Positions 37,789 to 49,641 of a stretch of DNA of 64,000 nucleotides are shown here, piece after piece. This DNA is from Pseudorhodoferax sp. Leaf267 (GTDB lineage: Bacteria; Pseudomonadota; Gammaproteobacteria; Burkholderiales; Burkholderiaceae_C), in NCBI RefSeq assembly GCF_001422405.1, contig NZ_LMMV01000006.1, positions 61,649 through 125,648 of the forward strand. Reading direction: 5' to 3'. Position 1 is the stretch's first letter. Every line of letters starts with the position of its first letter. The position numbers and the translations under genes are program-made. Under the pieces are notes generated by a model. That model saw nothing but the letters and a program-made list of their open reading frames with translations. It was not told where the DNA came from and ran no database searches.

Positions 37789-38256
37789 ATGAAACTGAAG
37801 ATTCTGGTCGGCACCGTGACCAACACCGCTGAGTACGTTGCCCAGGCCATCGAGATGGACTGCGCCGATCTGGTCGACGAAATCGAGGTCGTGATGATGG
37901 ACGGGCTGTCCATCGATGCGTTTGCGGAAGATGCACTTTATCTCCTGTGCACGTCGACCTATGGCGCGGGCGACGTGCCCGACAACGCGCAGGCCTTGTA
38001 CGCCTCGCTGGACGACGCACCGCGCTATCTCGGCCATGTGCGCTACGGCGTGATCGCGCTGGGCGACGCGGGTTCGCACGGCGCCACCTTCGCGTTCGGT
38101 GGCCGCAAGTTCGACGAACGCCTCGAATGCCTGGGCGCCAGGCGCATCGGCGACATCTTCACGCACGACGCCAGCGACGGCAGCGTGGCCGAAGAGGTCG
38201 CGACCGCCTGGTGCCGCGCCTGGCTGCCGACCGCGCTGGCGCAGATGCCCGCGTGA
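37789..38256 (+). CDS. Flavodoxin domain protein (MioC-like)
   Basis: A 155-residue single-domain flavodoxin. The FMN phosphate loop is GTVTNTAEYVAQ, the second FMN loop STYGAGDVPDNAQ, and the third ALGDAGSHGATFAFGGRKFDE. It resembles MioC and the flavodoxin module of sulfite/cytochrome P450 reductases. It is an electron carrier; its partner is not in the window. It stands alone, 120 nt after the HPP-CBS gene. Confidence 0.9.
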   Translation: MKLKILVGTVTNTAEYVAQAIEMDCADLVDEIEVVMMDGLSIDAFAEDALYLLCTSTYGAGDVPDNAQALYASLDDAPRYLGHVRYGVIALGDAGSHGATFAFGGRKFDERLECLGARRIGDIFTHDASDGSVAEEVATAWCRAWLPTALAQMPA

Positions 38257-38339
38257 GCCTCGGGAAAGTCATAGGCGCCGGGCCACCGGCGATGCGATAG
38301 ATTCTTTAGACCTAAACGATTGACCACGGAGAGACCTTC

Positions 38340-39533
38340 ATGAGCCCCACACGCCGACTCGTCCTGTCCCGCAGCGCCGCCCTGGTCGGCGCCGCCTCGT
38401 CCGGCCTGCTGCTGCCGCAGTTGGCACGTGCCCAGGGCGCCAAGGTGCGCGTGGGCTTCATGCTGCCGTACACCGGCACCTTCGCGCAGCTCGGCGTGGC
38501 GATCGAGAACGGCGTGCGCATGGCGATCGCCGAGCAAGGCGGCAAGCTGGGCGGGCGTGAGATCGAGTGGTTCAAGGTCGATGACGAGTCCGAGCCGGCC
38601 AAGGGCATCGAGAACGCCAACAAGCTGGTGCAGCGCGACAAGGTCGACGTGCTGATCGGCACCGTGCATTCCGGCGTGCAGATGGGCATCCAGAAGGTTG
38701 CGCGCGACAGCGGCGTGCTGACGCTGATCCCGAACGCCGGCGTGCATGCCGCCACGCGCGCGCTGTGCGCGCCCAACGTGTTCCGGGCCAGCTTCACCAA
38801 CTCGCAGCCTACCCTGGCGCTGGGCCAGGCCATGGTCGCCAAGGGCCACAAGCGCGCTGTGTGGATCACCTGGAAGTACGCGGCCGGCGACGAGGCCTAC
38901 GAGGGCTTCAAGGACAGCTACACCAAGGCCGGCGGCACCATCGTGAAGGAACTGGGCCTGCCCTTCCCCAACGTGGAGTTCCAGGCACTGCTGACCGAGA
39001 TCGCCTCGCTCAAGCCTGACGCCGTGGCCTGCTTCTTCGCCGGTGGCGGCGCGGCCAAGTTCATCCGCGACTACGCGGCCGCGGGCCTGAAGGACAAGAT
39101 TCCGCTGTACGGCTCGGGCTTCCTGACCGAGGGCGTGCTGGACGCCGCCGGCCCCGCCGCCGACGGCATCATCACGACCATGCACTACAGCGACTCGCTG
39201 GACACGCCGCGCAACAAGCAGTTCCGGCTCGACTACGTGAAGATGTTCCGCAGCCAGCCCGACGTCTACGCCGTGCAGGGCTACGACACCGGCCTGCTGC
39301 TGGCCCAGGGCGCCAAGGCCGTCAATGGCGACCTCACGGGCAACAAGCCCGCGCTGTACAAGGCGCTGGAGTCGGCCACCATCGACAGCCCGCGCGGCAA
39401 ATGGACCATGAGCAAGGCGCACAACCCGGTGCAGGACATCTACCTGCGCCGGGTCGAGAACAAGGAGAACAAGGTCATCGGCATCGCCGCCAAGGCGCTG
39501 TCAGATTCCGGTGCCGGCTGCAAGATGGGCTGA
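38340..39533 (+). CDS. LivK-type branched-chain amino acid ABC transporter substrate-binding protein
   Basis: A 397-residue periplasmic binding protein with an RR-containing signal peptide ending QLARAQG. Typical LivJ/K segments: VRVGFMLPYTGTFAQLGVAIENG, DDESEPAKGIENANKLVQRDKVDVLIG and VYAVQGYDTGLLLAQGAKAV. Proteins of this Burkholderiales group often bind aromatic acids or other carboxylates rather than leucine. GGAGA precedes the ATG. It begins a run of six same-strand genes with gaps of 10 nt or less. Confidence 0.92.
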   Translation: MSPTRRLVLSRSAALVGAASSGLLLPQLARAQGAKVRVGFMLPYTGTFAQLGVAIENGVRMAIAEQGGKLGGREIEWFKVDDESEPAKGIENANKLVQRDKVDVLIGTVHSGVQMGIQKVARDSGVLTLIPNAGVHAATRALCAPNVFRASFTNSQPTLALGQAMVAKGHKRAVWITWKYAAGDEAYEGFKDSYTKAGGTIVKELGLPFPNVEFQALLTEIASLKPDAVACFFAGGGAAKFIRDYAAAGLKDKIPLYGSGFLTEGVLDAAGPAADGIITTMHYSDSLDTPRNKQFRLDYVKMFRSQPDVYAVQGYDTGLLLAQGAKAVNGDLTGNKPALYKALESATIDSPRGKWTMSKAHNPVQDIYLRRVENKENKVIGIAAKALSDSGAGCKMG

Positions 39534-39536
39534 CTG

Positions 39537-40163
39537 GTGAGCCTCTCCACCTACCTGCTCTACGTCGCAGCGGTCGCGCTGCTGATCGTGACGCCGGGCC
39601 CCACCATGCTGATGTGCATGACCAACGCGCTGAACCACGGCGCGCGCCCGGCCATGACCTCGGTGGCCGGCTCGGTCAGCGCCGTGCTGTGCGTGATGCT
39701 GCTGTCGGCCATGGGCCTGGGCGCCCTGCTCGCCACGTCCGAGACCGCCTTCACCGTGGCCAAGACGCTGGGCGCCGCCTACCTGATCTGGCTCGGCATC
39801 AAGACCCTGCGCAGCGCAGCGCCGGCCCTGGACGTGGCCGCTGCGCCGCACGCAAAGCCGGGCCGCTCGTTCTACCTGCAAGGCTTCCTGGTCGGCGCGA
39901 GCAACCCCAAGGCCGTGCTGTTCTTCGCGGCGTTCTTCCCGCAGTTCCTGGACCCTGCCGCGCCCATGGCGCCGCAGTTCGCCATCCTCGCGCTGACCTT
40001 CATGGCCTTCGAGTTCGGCGTGCTGACGGCCTGCGCGCTGGGCGTGTCGCGCCTGGCACCGCTGCTGCGCCGCAGCGGGCCGGCGCGCTGGATCAACCGC
40101 GTCTGCGGCGGCCTCTTCACGCTGATGGGCGGCCTCTTGCTGCTCACGCGACGCAGCGCCTGA
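39537..40163 (+). CDS. LysE/RhtB-family exporter
   Basis: A 208-residue exporter with six membrane helices, starting at GTG 3 nt after the binding-protein stop. Family marks are the N-terminal LLIVTPGPTMLMCMTNAL, AYLIWLGIKTLR and GFLVGASNPKAVLFFAAFFPQFLDP. LysE/RhtB proteins export amino acids or related metabolites. Its place between livK and livH, with only short gaps, means it is made together with an importer, perhaps to remove excess substrate or a breakdown product. Confidence 0.93.
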   Translation: MSLSTYLLYVAAVALLIVTPGPTMLMCMTNALNHGARPAMTSVAGSVSAVLCVMLLSAMGLGALLATSETAFTVAKTLGAAYLIWLGIKTLRSAAPALDVAAAPHAKPGRSFYLQGFLVGASNPKAVLFFAAFFPQFLDPAAPMAPQFAILALTFMAFEFGVLTACALGVSRLAPLLRRSGPARWINRVCGGLFTLMGGLLLLTRRSA

Positions 40164-40173
40164 CCCGAGCCGC

Positions 40174-41037
40174 ATGGACTTCGCCAGCTTCCTGATCCAG
40201 TTGCTCAACAGCGTGCAGTACGGCCTGCTGCTGTTCATGCTGGCAGCCGGCCTCACGCTGATCTTCGGCATCATGGGCGTGGTCAACCTCGCGCACGGCA
40301 GCTTCTACATGCTGGGCGCCTACCTCGCATACTCGCTGACCGCCCGATTCGGCAGCCTGACGCTGGCCATCCTCGCGGGCGCGCTACTGGCCGTGGCCTT
40401 CGGCCTGCTGCTGGAGCGGCTGCTGTTCCGCCACTTCTACCACCGCGACCACCTGGACCAGGTGCTGCTCACCTTCGGCCTGATCTACATCTTCGAGGAA
40501 CTGCGCTCCATCCTGTGGGGCGACGACGTGCATGGCGTGGCGATCCCCGCCGCGCTGTCGGCCTCGATCCCGCTGACCGACACGCTGTCCTACCCGGTCT
40601 ACCGCCTCTTCATGTCCGGCATCTGCATCGTGCTGGCGATCGGGCTGTACTGGCTGATCGCGCGCACGCGGCTGGGCATGAAGATCCGCGCCGGCGCGTT
40701 CAACCGCGAGATGACGGAATCGCTGGGCATCAACATCCGGCTGATCCATGCCGTCGTGTTCGCGCTGGGCATCGGCCTGGCCACGGTGGCCGGCATGATC
40801 GCCGCGCCGATCGCCAGCGTCTACCCGAATATGGGCTCGCAGGTGCTGATCATGTGCTTCGTGGTCGTGGTGATCGGCGGCATCGGCTCGGTGCGCGGCG
40901 CGCTGATCTCAGCGCTGCTGGTCGGGCTGGTCGACACCTTCGGCAAGGTGCTGCTGCCGCAGGTAGCGGGCATGCTGGTCTACATGTTGATGGCGGCGGT
41001 GCTGCTGTACAAGCCCGAAGGGTTGTTCAAGCAATGA
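40174..41037 (+). CDS. livH: LivH-type ABC transporter permease
   Basis: A 287-residue permease of the branched-chain amino acid class with about eight membrane helices; GIMGVVNLAHGSFYMLGAYLAY and MKIRAGAFNREMTESLGINI are characteristic. It ends in an ATGA overlap with livM. Confidence 0.94.
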   Translation: MDFASFLIQLLNSVQYGLLLFMLAAGLTLIFGIMGVVNLAHGSFYMLGAYLAYSLTARFGSLTLAILAGALLAVAFGLLLERLLFRHFYHRDHLDQVLLTFGLIYIFEELRSILWGDDVHGVAIPAALSASIPLTDTLSYPVYRLFMSGICIVLAIGLYWLIARTRLGMKIRAGAFNREMTESLGINIRLIHAVVFALGIGLATVAGMIAAPIASVYPNMGSQVLIMCFVVVVIGGIGSVRGALISALLVGLVDTFGKVLLPQVAGMLVYMLMAAVLLYKPEGLFKQ

Positions 41038-42044
41038 GCGCTGCACGGTCGAATCTGGAAATCCTGCCGCGCGGCGTTCAGGTAGCGCTGGCGCTGGGCC
41101 TGGTCGCCCTGCTCGCCTTCCCCTTCGTCGGCAGCGATTTCTACACGCAGGTCGTCACGCGCATGATGGTCATGGCGATCTTCGCGATGAGCCTGGATTT
41201 GATCCAGGGCGTGACCGGCCTGGTGTCGCTGGGGCATGCGGCGTTCTTCGGCGTGGCCGGCTACGCGCTCGCGTTCATGACGCCTGCGGGCGAACCGGTC
41301 AGCCTGTGGTGGACGCTGCCGCTGGCCGTGCTGGCCTCGGCGCTGGCCGCGCTCGTGATCGGCTTCTTCGTCGTGCGCACGCATGGCATCTACTTCATCA
41401 TGGTGACCATGGCCTTCGCGCAGATGGTCTATTACCTGTTCTTCGACAACAAGGCATTGGGCGGATCGGACGGGCTGTACATCAACTTCCGCCCCAGCGC
41501 TGAAGCCTTTGGCTGGACCCCATTCGACCTGGACGACAAGCGCACGCTGTACTACTTCACCGCGTTCTGCATGCTGGCCGTCTACGCCTTCCTGCGCCGC
41601 CTGCTGTGGAGCCCCTTCGGCCGCACGCTGGCCGGCATCCGCGTGAACGAGCACCGCATGCGCGCCATGGGCTATGGCAGCTTCGGCTACAAGCTCGCCG
41701 CCTTCACGCTGGCCGGCGCGCTGGCCGGGTTGGCGGGCTTTCTGTGGGGCGTGCAGACCGGTTTCGTGAACCCCGAGCTCATGGGTTTTCACATGAGCGC
41801 GCACGCCATCATGATGGTGATCCTGGGCGGCATGGGCAACTTCGCCGGCGCCATCGTCGGGGCGTTCGCGTTCGAGACGCTCCTGTCGGTCTTCAAGGAC
41901 CTGCCCACGGTGGGCGCCGTGCGCTTCGGCAAGCACTGGCAGCTGTGGATGGGCATCTTCATCGTGGCCGTCGTATGGCTCGCGCCGCGTGGCCTGATGG
42001 GCCTGGCGGACCGGATGCTGGGCCGTGGCAAGGACAAGGCATGA
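41034..42044 (+). CDS. livM: LivM-type ABC transporter permease
   Basis: A 336-residue permease: SLDLIQGVTGLVSLGHAAFFGVAGY, FGRTLAGIRVNEHRMRAMGYG and MMVILGGMGNFAGAIVGAF are the LivM signatures. The ATG overlaps the livH stop, and the stop overlaps the livG start (ATGA), so translation of all three is coupled. Confidence 0.94.
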   Translation: MSAARSNLEILPRGVQVALALGLVALLAFPFVGSDFYTQVVTRMMVMAIFAMSLDLIQGVTGLVSLGHAAFFGVAGYALAFMTPAGEPVSLWWTLPLAVLASALAALVIGFFVVRTHGIYFIMVTMAFAQMVYYLFFDNKALGGSDGLYINFRPSAEAFGWTPFDLDDKRTLYYFTAFCMLAVYAFLRRLLWSPFGRTLAGIRVNEHRMRAMGYGSFGYKLAAFTLAGALAGLAGFLWGVQTGFVNPELMGFHMSAHAIMMVILGGMGNFAGAIVGAFAFETLLSVFKDLPTVGAVRFGKHWQLWMGIFIVAVVWLAPRGLMGLADRMLGRGKDKA

Positions 42045-42811
42045 CGGCCGACGTATTGCTCTCCGCGCGGCAGTTGACCAAGCGCTTCGGCGGCCTGGCC
42101 GCGGTCAACGCCGTTTCGCTGGACCTGTGGCGCGGCCGCATCCACGCCGTGATCGGCCCCAACGGCGCCGGCAAGTCCACGCTGTCGCACCTGCTGTCGG
42201 GCGACCTGCCGCCAACCGAAGGCAAGGTGACCCTGGCGAGCCAGGACGTGACCGGCTGGTCGCCGGAGAGGATCTCGCGCCAGGGCCTGGGCCGCAGCTA
42301 CCAGAAGACCAACATCTTTGCGCCCTTCTCCGTCTGGGACAACGTGCACCTGGCCGCCCAATCACGCGCGCAGCACCCGGCCCGCTGGCTGCGCCGTGCG
42401 CAGGACTTCGCCGCCACGCGCGAACGCTGCGAACGCGCGCTGGAGCTGGCCGGCCTCACGGCGCGCCGCGACGCCATCGCCGGCACCATCAGCCACGGCG
42501 AGCAACGCCAGCTCGAGATCGCCATGAGCCTGGCGACCGCACCGCGCGTGCTGCTGCTGGACGAGCCGCTGGCCGGCATGGGCCAGGCCGAGGCCGAGCG
42601 CATGGTGGCACTGCTGCTGCGCATCAAGCCCGACCACGCCATGCTGCTCGTGGAGCACGACATGGACGCCGTGTTCGCGCTGGCCGACCACCTGACGGTG
42701 ATGGTCAACGGCCAGGTCATCGCCAGCGACAGCCCGGCCGCCGTGCGCGCCGATGCGGCCGTGCAGGCGGCCTACCTGGGCGAGGAAGCCGAGCACGACC
42801 ATGGCCACTGA
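42041..42811 (+). CDS. livG: LivG-type ABC transporter ATP-binding protein
   Basis: A 256-residue ATPase: Walker A GPNGAGKST, signature ISHGEQRQLEIAMSLA, Walker B VLLLDEPLAGMG and switch His in LVEHDMDAVF. The C-terminus (LGEEAEHDHGH) is short and His-rich. It overlaps livF by 11 nt. Confidence 0.95.
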   Translation: MTADVLLSARQLTKRFGGLAAVNAVSLDLWRGRIHAVIGPNGAGKSTLSHLLSGDLPPTEGKVTLASQDVTGWSPERISRQGLGRSYQKTNIFAPFSVWDNVHLAAQSRAQHPARWLRRAQDFAATRERCERALELAGLTARRDAIAGTISHGEQRQLEIAMSLATAPRVLLLDEPLAGMGQAEAERMVALLLRIKPDHAMLLVEHDMDAVFALADHLTVMVNGQVIASDSPAAVRADAAVQAAYLGEEAEHDHGH

Positions 42812-43544
42812 CACCCTGCTGATCGAGGCCCGCGGCCTCGACACCTACTACGGCGCCAGCCACATCCTGCACGGCGTGGATTTCCGCGTCGCGGCCGGCG
42901 AGACCATCGGCCTCATGGGCCGCAACGGCATGGGCAAGACCACCTTGCTCAAGACGCTGATGGGCATCGTCGTGCCCAAGGCCGGCAGCGTGGCCGTGCA
43001 GGGCCGCACCATGACGGGCCGGCCGACCTACGAGGTCGCGCAACTGGGCATCGCCTACGTGCCCGAGGGCCGCGGCATCTTCGGCAACCTGAGCGTGGAG
43101 GAAAACCTGCGCATGGCCGCGCGCGCCGGCCGCAGCGACGCGGCCAGGGCCCGCGCCACCGCAGGCGAGCACTGGCACTACGAACGCGTGCTCGACACCT
43201 TCCCGCGTCTCAAGGAACGGCTGGGCCACGGCGGCCAGCAGTTGTCAGGCGGCGAGCAGCAGATGCTCACCATCGGCCGCGCGCTGATGACCAACCCCGA
43301 CGTGCTGATCCTGGACGAGGCCACCGAGGGACTTGCGCCGCTGATCGCGCGCGAGATCTGGCGCATCTGCGAGCTCATCCGTGGCTCGGGGATCAGCAGC
43401 GTGATCGTGGACAAGAACTGGCGCCACGTCACGCGCATCACCGACCGCAATGTGATCCTGGTGAAGGGCCGCGTCGTGTTCGAAGGCAGCAGCGCAGCGC
43501 TGCTCGGCCAGCCCGGCCTGCTGCAGGTGCACCTGGGCGTCTGA
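42801..43544 (+). CDS. livF: LivF-type ABC transporter ATP-binding protein
   Basis: A 247-residue ATPase: Walker A GRNGMGKTT, signature LSGGEQQMLTIGRALM, Walker B LILDEATEGLAP. VPEGRGIFGNLSVEENL is the usual LivF Q-loop neighbourhood. The H-loop region reads VIVDKNWRHVTRI, with Lys-Asn where LivF normally has Glu-Gln/His-Asn, a common LivF variant. It is the last gene of the transporter operon and ends 3 nt from the convergent helicase gene. Confidence 0.95.
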   Translation: MATDTLLIEARGLDTYYGASHILHGVDFRVAAGETIGLMGRNGMGKTTLLKTLMGIVVPKAGSVAVQGRTMTGRPTYEVAQLGIAYVPEGRGIFGNLSVEENLRMAARAGRSDAARARATAGEHWHYERVLDTFPRLKERLGHGGQQLSGGEQQMLTIGRALMTNPDVLILDEATEGLAPLIAREIWRICELIRGSGISSVIVDKNWRHVTRITDRNVILVKGRVVFEGSSAALLGQPGLLQVHLGV

Positions 43545-43547
43545 GGT

Positions 43548-45671
43548 TCAAACGTCGATCGCGTGCAGCCGGCCCTGCACGTCGCGCCGCCAGCGCGCGA
43601 ACGGCGGCAGCGCCTGCAGCAGCCGGCGGCCGAAGGCGGTAGCGATCAGCCGGCGGTCATAGCACAGGATGCTGCACTGGTCCGTCTCGCTGCGGATCGC
43701 GCGGCCGGCCCATTGCGCCAGCCGCATCGCGGTGGCCGGCAACACCAGCTCGCTGAATGCATCGCGCCCGATGTTGCGCAGCCAGGCCGCGCGCGCCTCG
43801 CCCACCGGGTCGTCGGGCGACGCGAACGGCAGCTTGGTGATGAAGAGCTGCTCGCACAGCGCGCCCGGCAGGTCCATGCCCTCGCCGAAGGACTGCAGGC
43901 CGAACACGATGGACGGCCCACCGGCTGCCACGGCATCGCGGTGGCGCGCCAGCAGCGTGGTGCGCGGCATCTCGCCCTGCGCCAGCACCAGCGCGCGCAG
44001 GCCGGGCGGCAGCGCGGCGACCGTCTGGCGCATCTGCTCGCGCGAGGTGAACAGCACCAGCGCACCGCGCCGCACGTCTGCCAGATCGGCCAGCAGCAGT
44101 TGCACGAGCTCGGGCGTGAAGCGTGCAGCGTCCTTGGGGTCGGCGCGCGTCTCCACCACGATGAAGCGGCCCTGTTCCGGATAGGCGAAGGGGCTGGCCA
44201 CGGCCAGCGTGGCGACGGCTTCGTCGTTGGCCAGGCCGGTCTCACGCAGGAAGAAATCGAACGCGTCGCCGGCGCGCAGCGTGGCCGAGGTCATGACCGC
44301 GGCGCGCACGCCGCTCCACAGCTGACCACGCAGGCTGCTGCCGGGCAGCACGGGGCTGGCATGGGCGCGCACGCGCGGGCCCTTGGCGCTGCCGGCGTGC
44401 AGGCTGAACCACTTGGCCACGGGCGGCGACTCGGGCGCGGTCTCCGTCAGCAGCAGCTGGGCCGCGGCATGCACCTGCTCCAGCCGTGGTGTCAGCATGC
44501 CCAGCTGGGCGTACAGCACCGACAGGCGGCGTGCCTCGTCGGGCAGGTCGCGGATCTGCGCCCGCAAGGCCTTGGCCACGCTGGACAGGATGTCCAGAAA
44601 GGTCTCGGCCATGGCCTGCACCATCTGCAGCGGCTCGTTCAACGTCTCGGGCAGCAGCCCGCCCGGCACGCGCACGCGGGCGCCCTCCACGCCCTGCGGC
44701 GCGGCGGCGAACTCGGCGGCATAGACGTCGAGCACCAGGCGTTGCAGGTCGGCCAGGCTCTGCTGCAACTGCGCGGCCTGGCGTGGCGTGTCGGCGGCCT
44801 CGGTCACCAGCATCAGGCCGCCGATGCGCCGGCAGCGCTGGGCCAGGGTGTCGATCCAGCCGGTCGCGCCCAGGTCCATCGCGCAGGCGAAGCGCTCCAG
44901 CGCGACGGATGGCAGGTGGTGGGCTTCGTCCAGGATCAGCAGCGCGTTGTCCAGCGACGGCAGGTTGCGCCCGCCCAGCGAGGCCAGCAGCAGGTCGTGG
45001 TTGACCACGATGACCTGGGCGCCCACCAACTCGCGGCGCTTGTCGAAGTAAGTGCAGCCGTTGAACACCGGGCAGTGCTTGCCGGTGCAGGAGCTGGCCT
45101 CGGCCGCGACGGGCCACCAGGCTTCCATCGCGGGCTGTTGCGGCAGGTTGTCCCGGTCGCCGTCCCAGTCCTTGCCCAGGCTCTTGGCCAGAGCGCCGTA
45201 GAACTGCACGCGGGCCAGGCGCTCGGCGGCCGAGCCCGGCGCCTGCATGTGGTCCTCGCTGGCGTCGGCGAACAGATCGTCTTCCTCGGCGCCCTCCTCG
45301 CCGGCCAGGCGCGCCAGCTTGAGCTTGCAGACGTAGCGGCCCCGGCCCTTGGCCAGCGCGAAGCGAAAAGGCTGGTCCATCACGGCGGCCAGCGCGGGCA
45401 GGTCCTTGTGGACCAGCTGCTCCTGCAGCGCGACGGTGGCCGTGGAGATCAACACGCGCGTCTTGCGCGCCAGCGCGATGGACACGGCCGTGGCCGCGTA
45501 GGCCAGCGACTTGCCGACGCCGGTGCCGGCCTCGATCACGGCAATCGCACGGTCCGGCTCGTCGCCCTCCTCCACCTGGCCCAGCGTGGCGCCGGCAAAG
45601 GTGGCAGCCACGCGCTCGGCCATCTGGCGCTGGCCGGCCCGTACGCGCAGGCCCGGGCTGGCGGCCAGCAC
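43548..45671 (-). CDS. dinG: ATP-dependent DNA helicase, DinG/YoaA (XPD-like) family
   Basis: A 707-residue superfamily 2 helicase. Walker A is EAGTGVGKSLAYA, the DEAH box is LILDEAHH, and helicase motif VI lies in LAQWAGRAIRSETDQ. Four cysteines for a 4Fe-4S cluster are present: GRYVCKL and SSCTGKHCPVFNGC. The start is unclear: the first usable codon is GTG 45671 without a Shine-Dalgarno. The frame is open to the TAG of the upstream phospholipase gene at 45840 with coding-like sequence (for example AALHAFDQ) but no ATG, GTG or TTG between. The true start may therefore be a rarer codon further upstream. Role: unwinding of forked or damaged DNA. Confidence 0.92.
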   Translation of the reverse strand: MLAASPGLRVRAGQRQMAERVAATFAGATLGQVEEGDEPDRAIAVIEAGTGVGKSLAYAATAVSIALARKTRVLISTATVALQEQLVHKDLPALAAVMDQPFRFALAKGRGRYVCKLKLARLAGEEGAEEDDLFADASEDHMQAPGSAAERLARVQFYGALAKSLGKDWDGDRDNLPQQPAMEAWWPVAAEASSCTGKHCPVFNGCTYFDKRRELVGAQVIVVNHDLLLASLGGRNLPSLDNALLILDEAHHLPSVALERFACAMDLGATGWIDTLAQRCRRIGGLMLVTEAADTPRQAAQLQQSLADLQRLVLDVYAAEFAAAPQGVEGARVRVPGGLLPETLNEPLQMVQAMAETFLDILSSVAKALRAQIRDLPDEARRLSVLYAQLGMLTPRLEQVHAAAQLLLTETAPESPPVAKWFSLHAGSAKGPRVRAHASPVLPGSSLRGQLWSGVRAAVMTSATLRAGDAFDFFLRETGLANDEAVATLAVASPFAYPEQGRFIVVETRADPKDAARFTPELVQLLLADLADVRRGALVLFTSREQMRQTVAALPPGLRALVLAQGEMPRTTLLARHRDAVAAGGPSIVFGLQSFGEGMDLPGALCEQLFITKLPFASPDDPVGEARAAWLRNIGRDAFSELVLPATAMRLAQWAGRAIRSETDQCSILCYDRRLIATAFGRRLLQALPPFARWRRDVQGRLHAIDV

Positions 45672-45839
45672 CTGGTCGAAGGCGTGCAGCGCCGCAGCGG
45701 CGATGGCGGCCGGCGAGGCCGGTGGGCAATCCGAGGGAGAAATGGCGACGGCCTTGACGAACGGGAAACGCCGGGCAGCGCCGATGGGCAGGCTGCGCGG
45801 GGGGGCAGGAAGTGTATCGCCCGGGCTGGCGCTGGCCGG

Positions 45840-49549
<3,710 letters not shown>

Positions 49550-49641
49550 GGCCTCGGCTTCGTTTCCATCTGCAGAAAGGACCGCCAACGACCTGACCCT
49601 TGCGACCGCCCATTCCGAATACCACCTTTACAGGAGACAAG

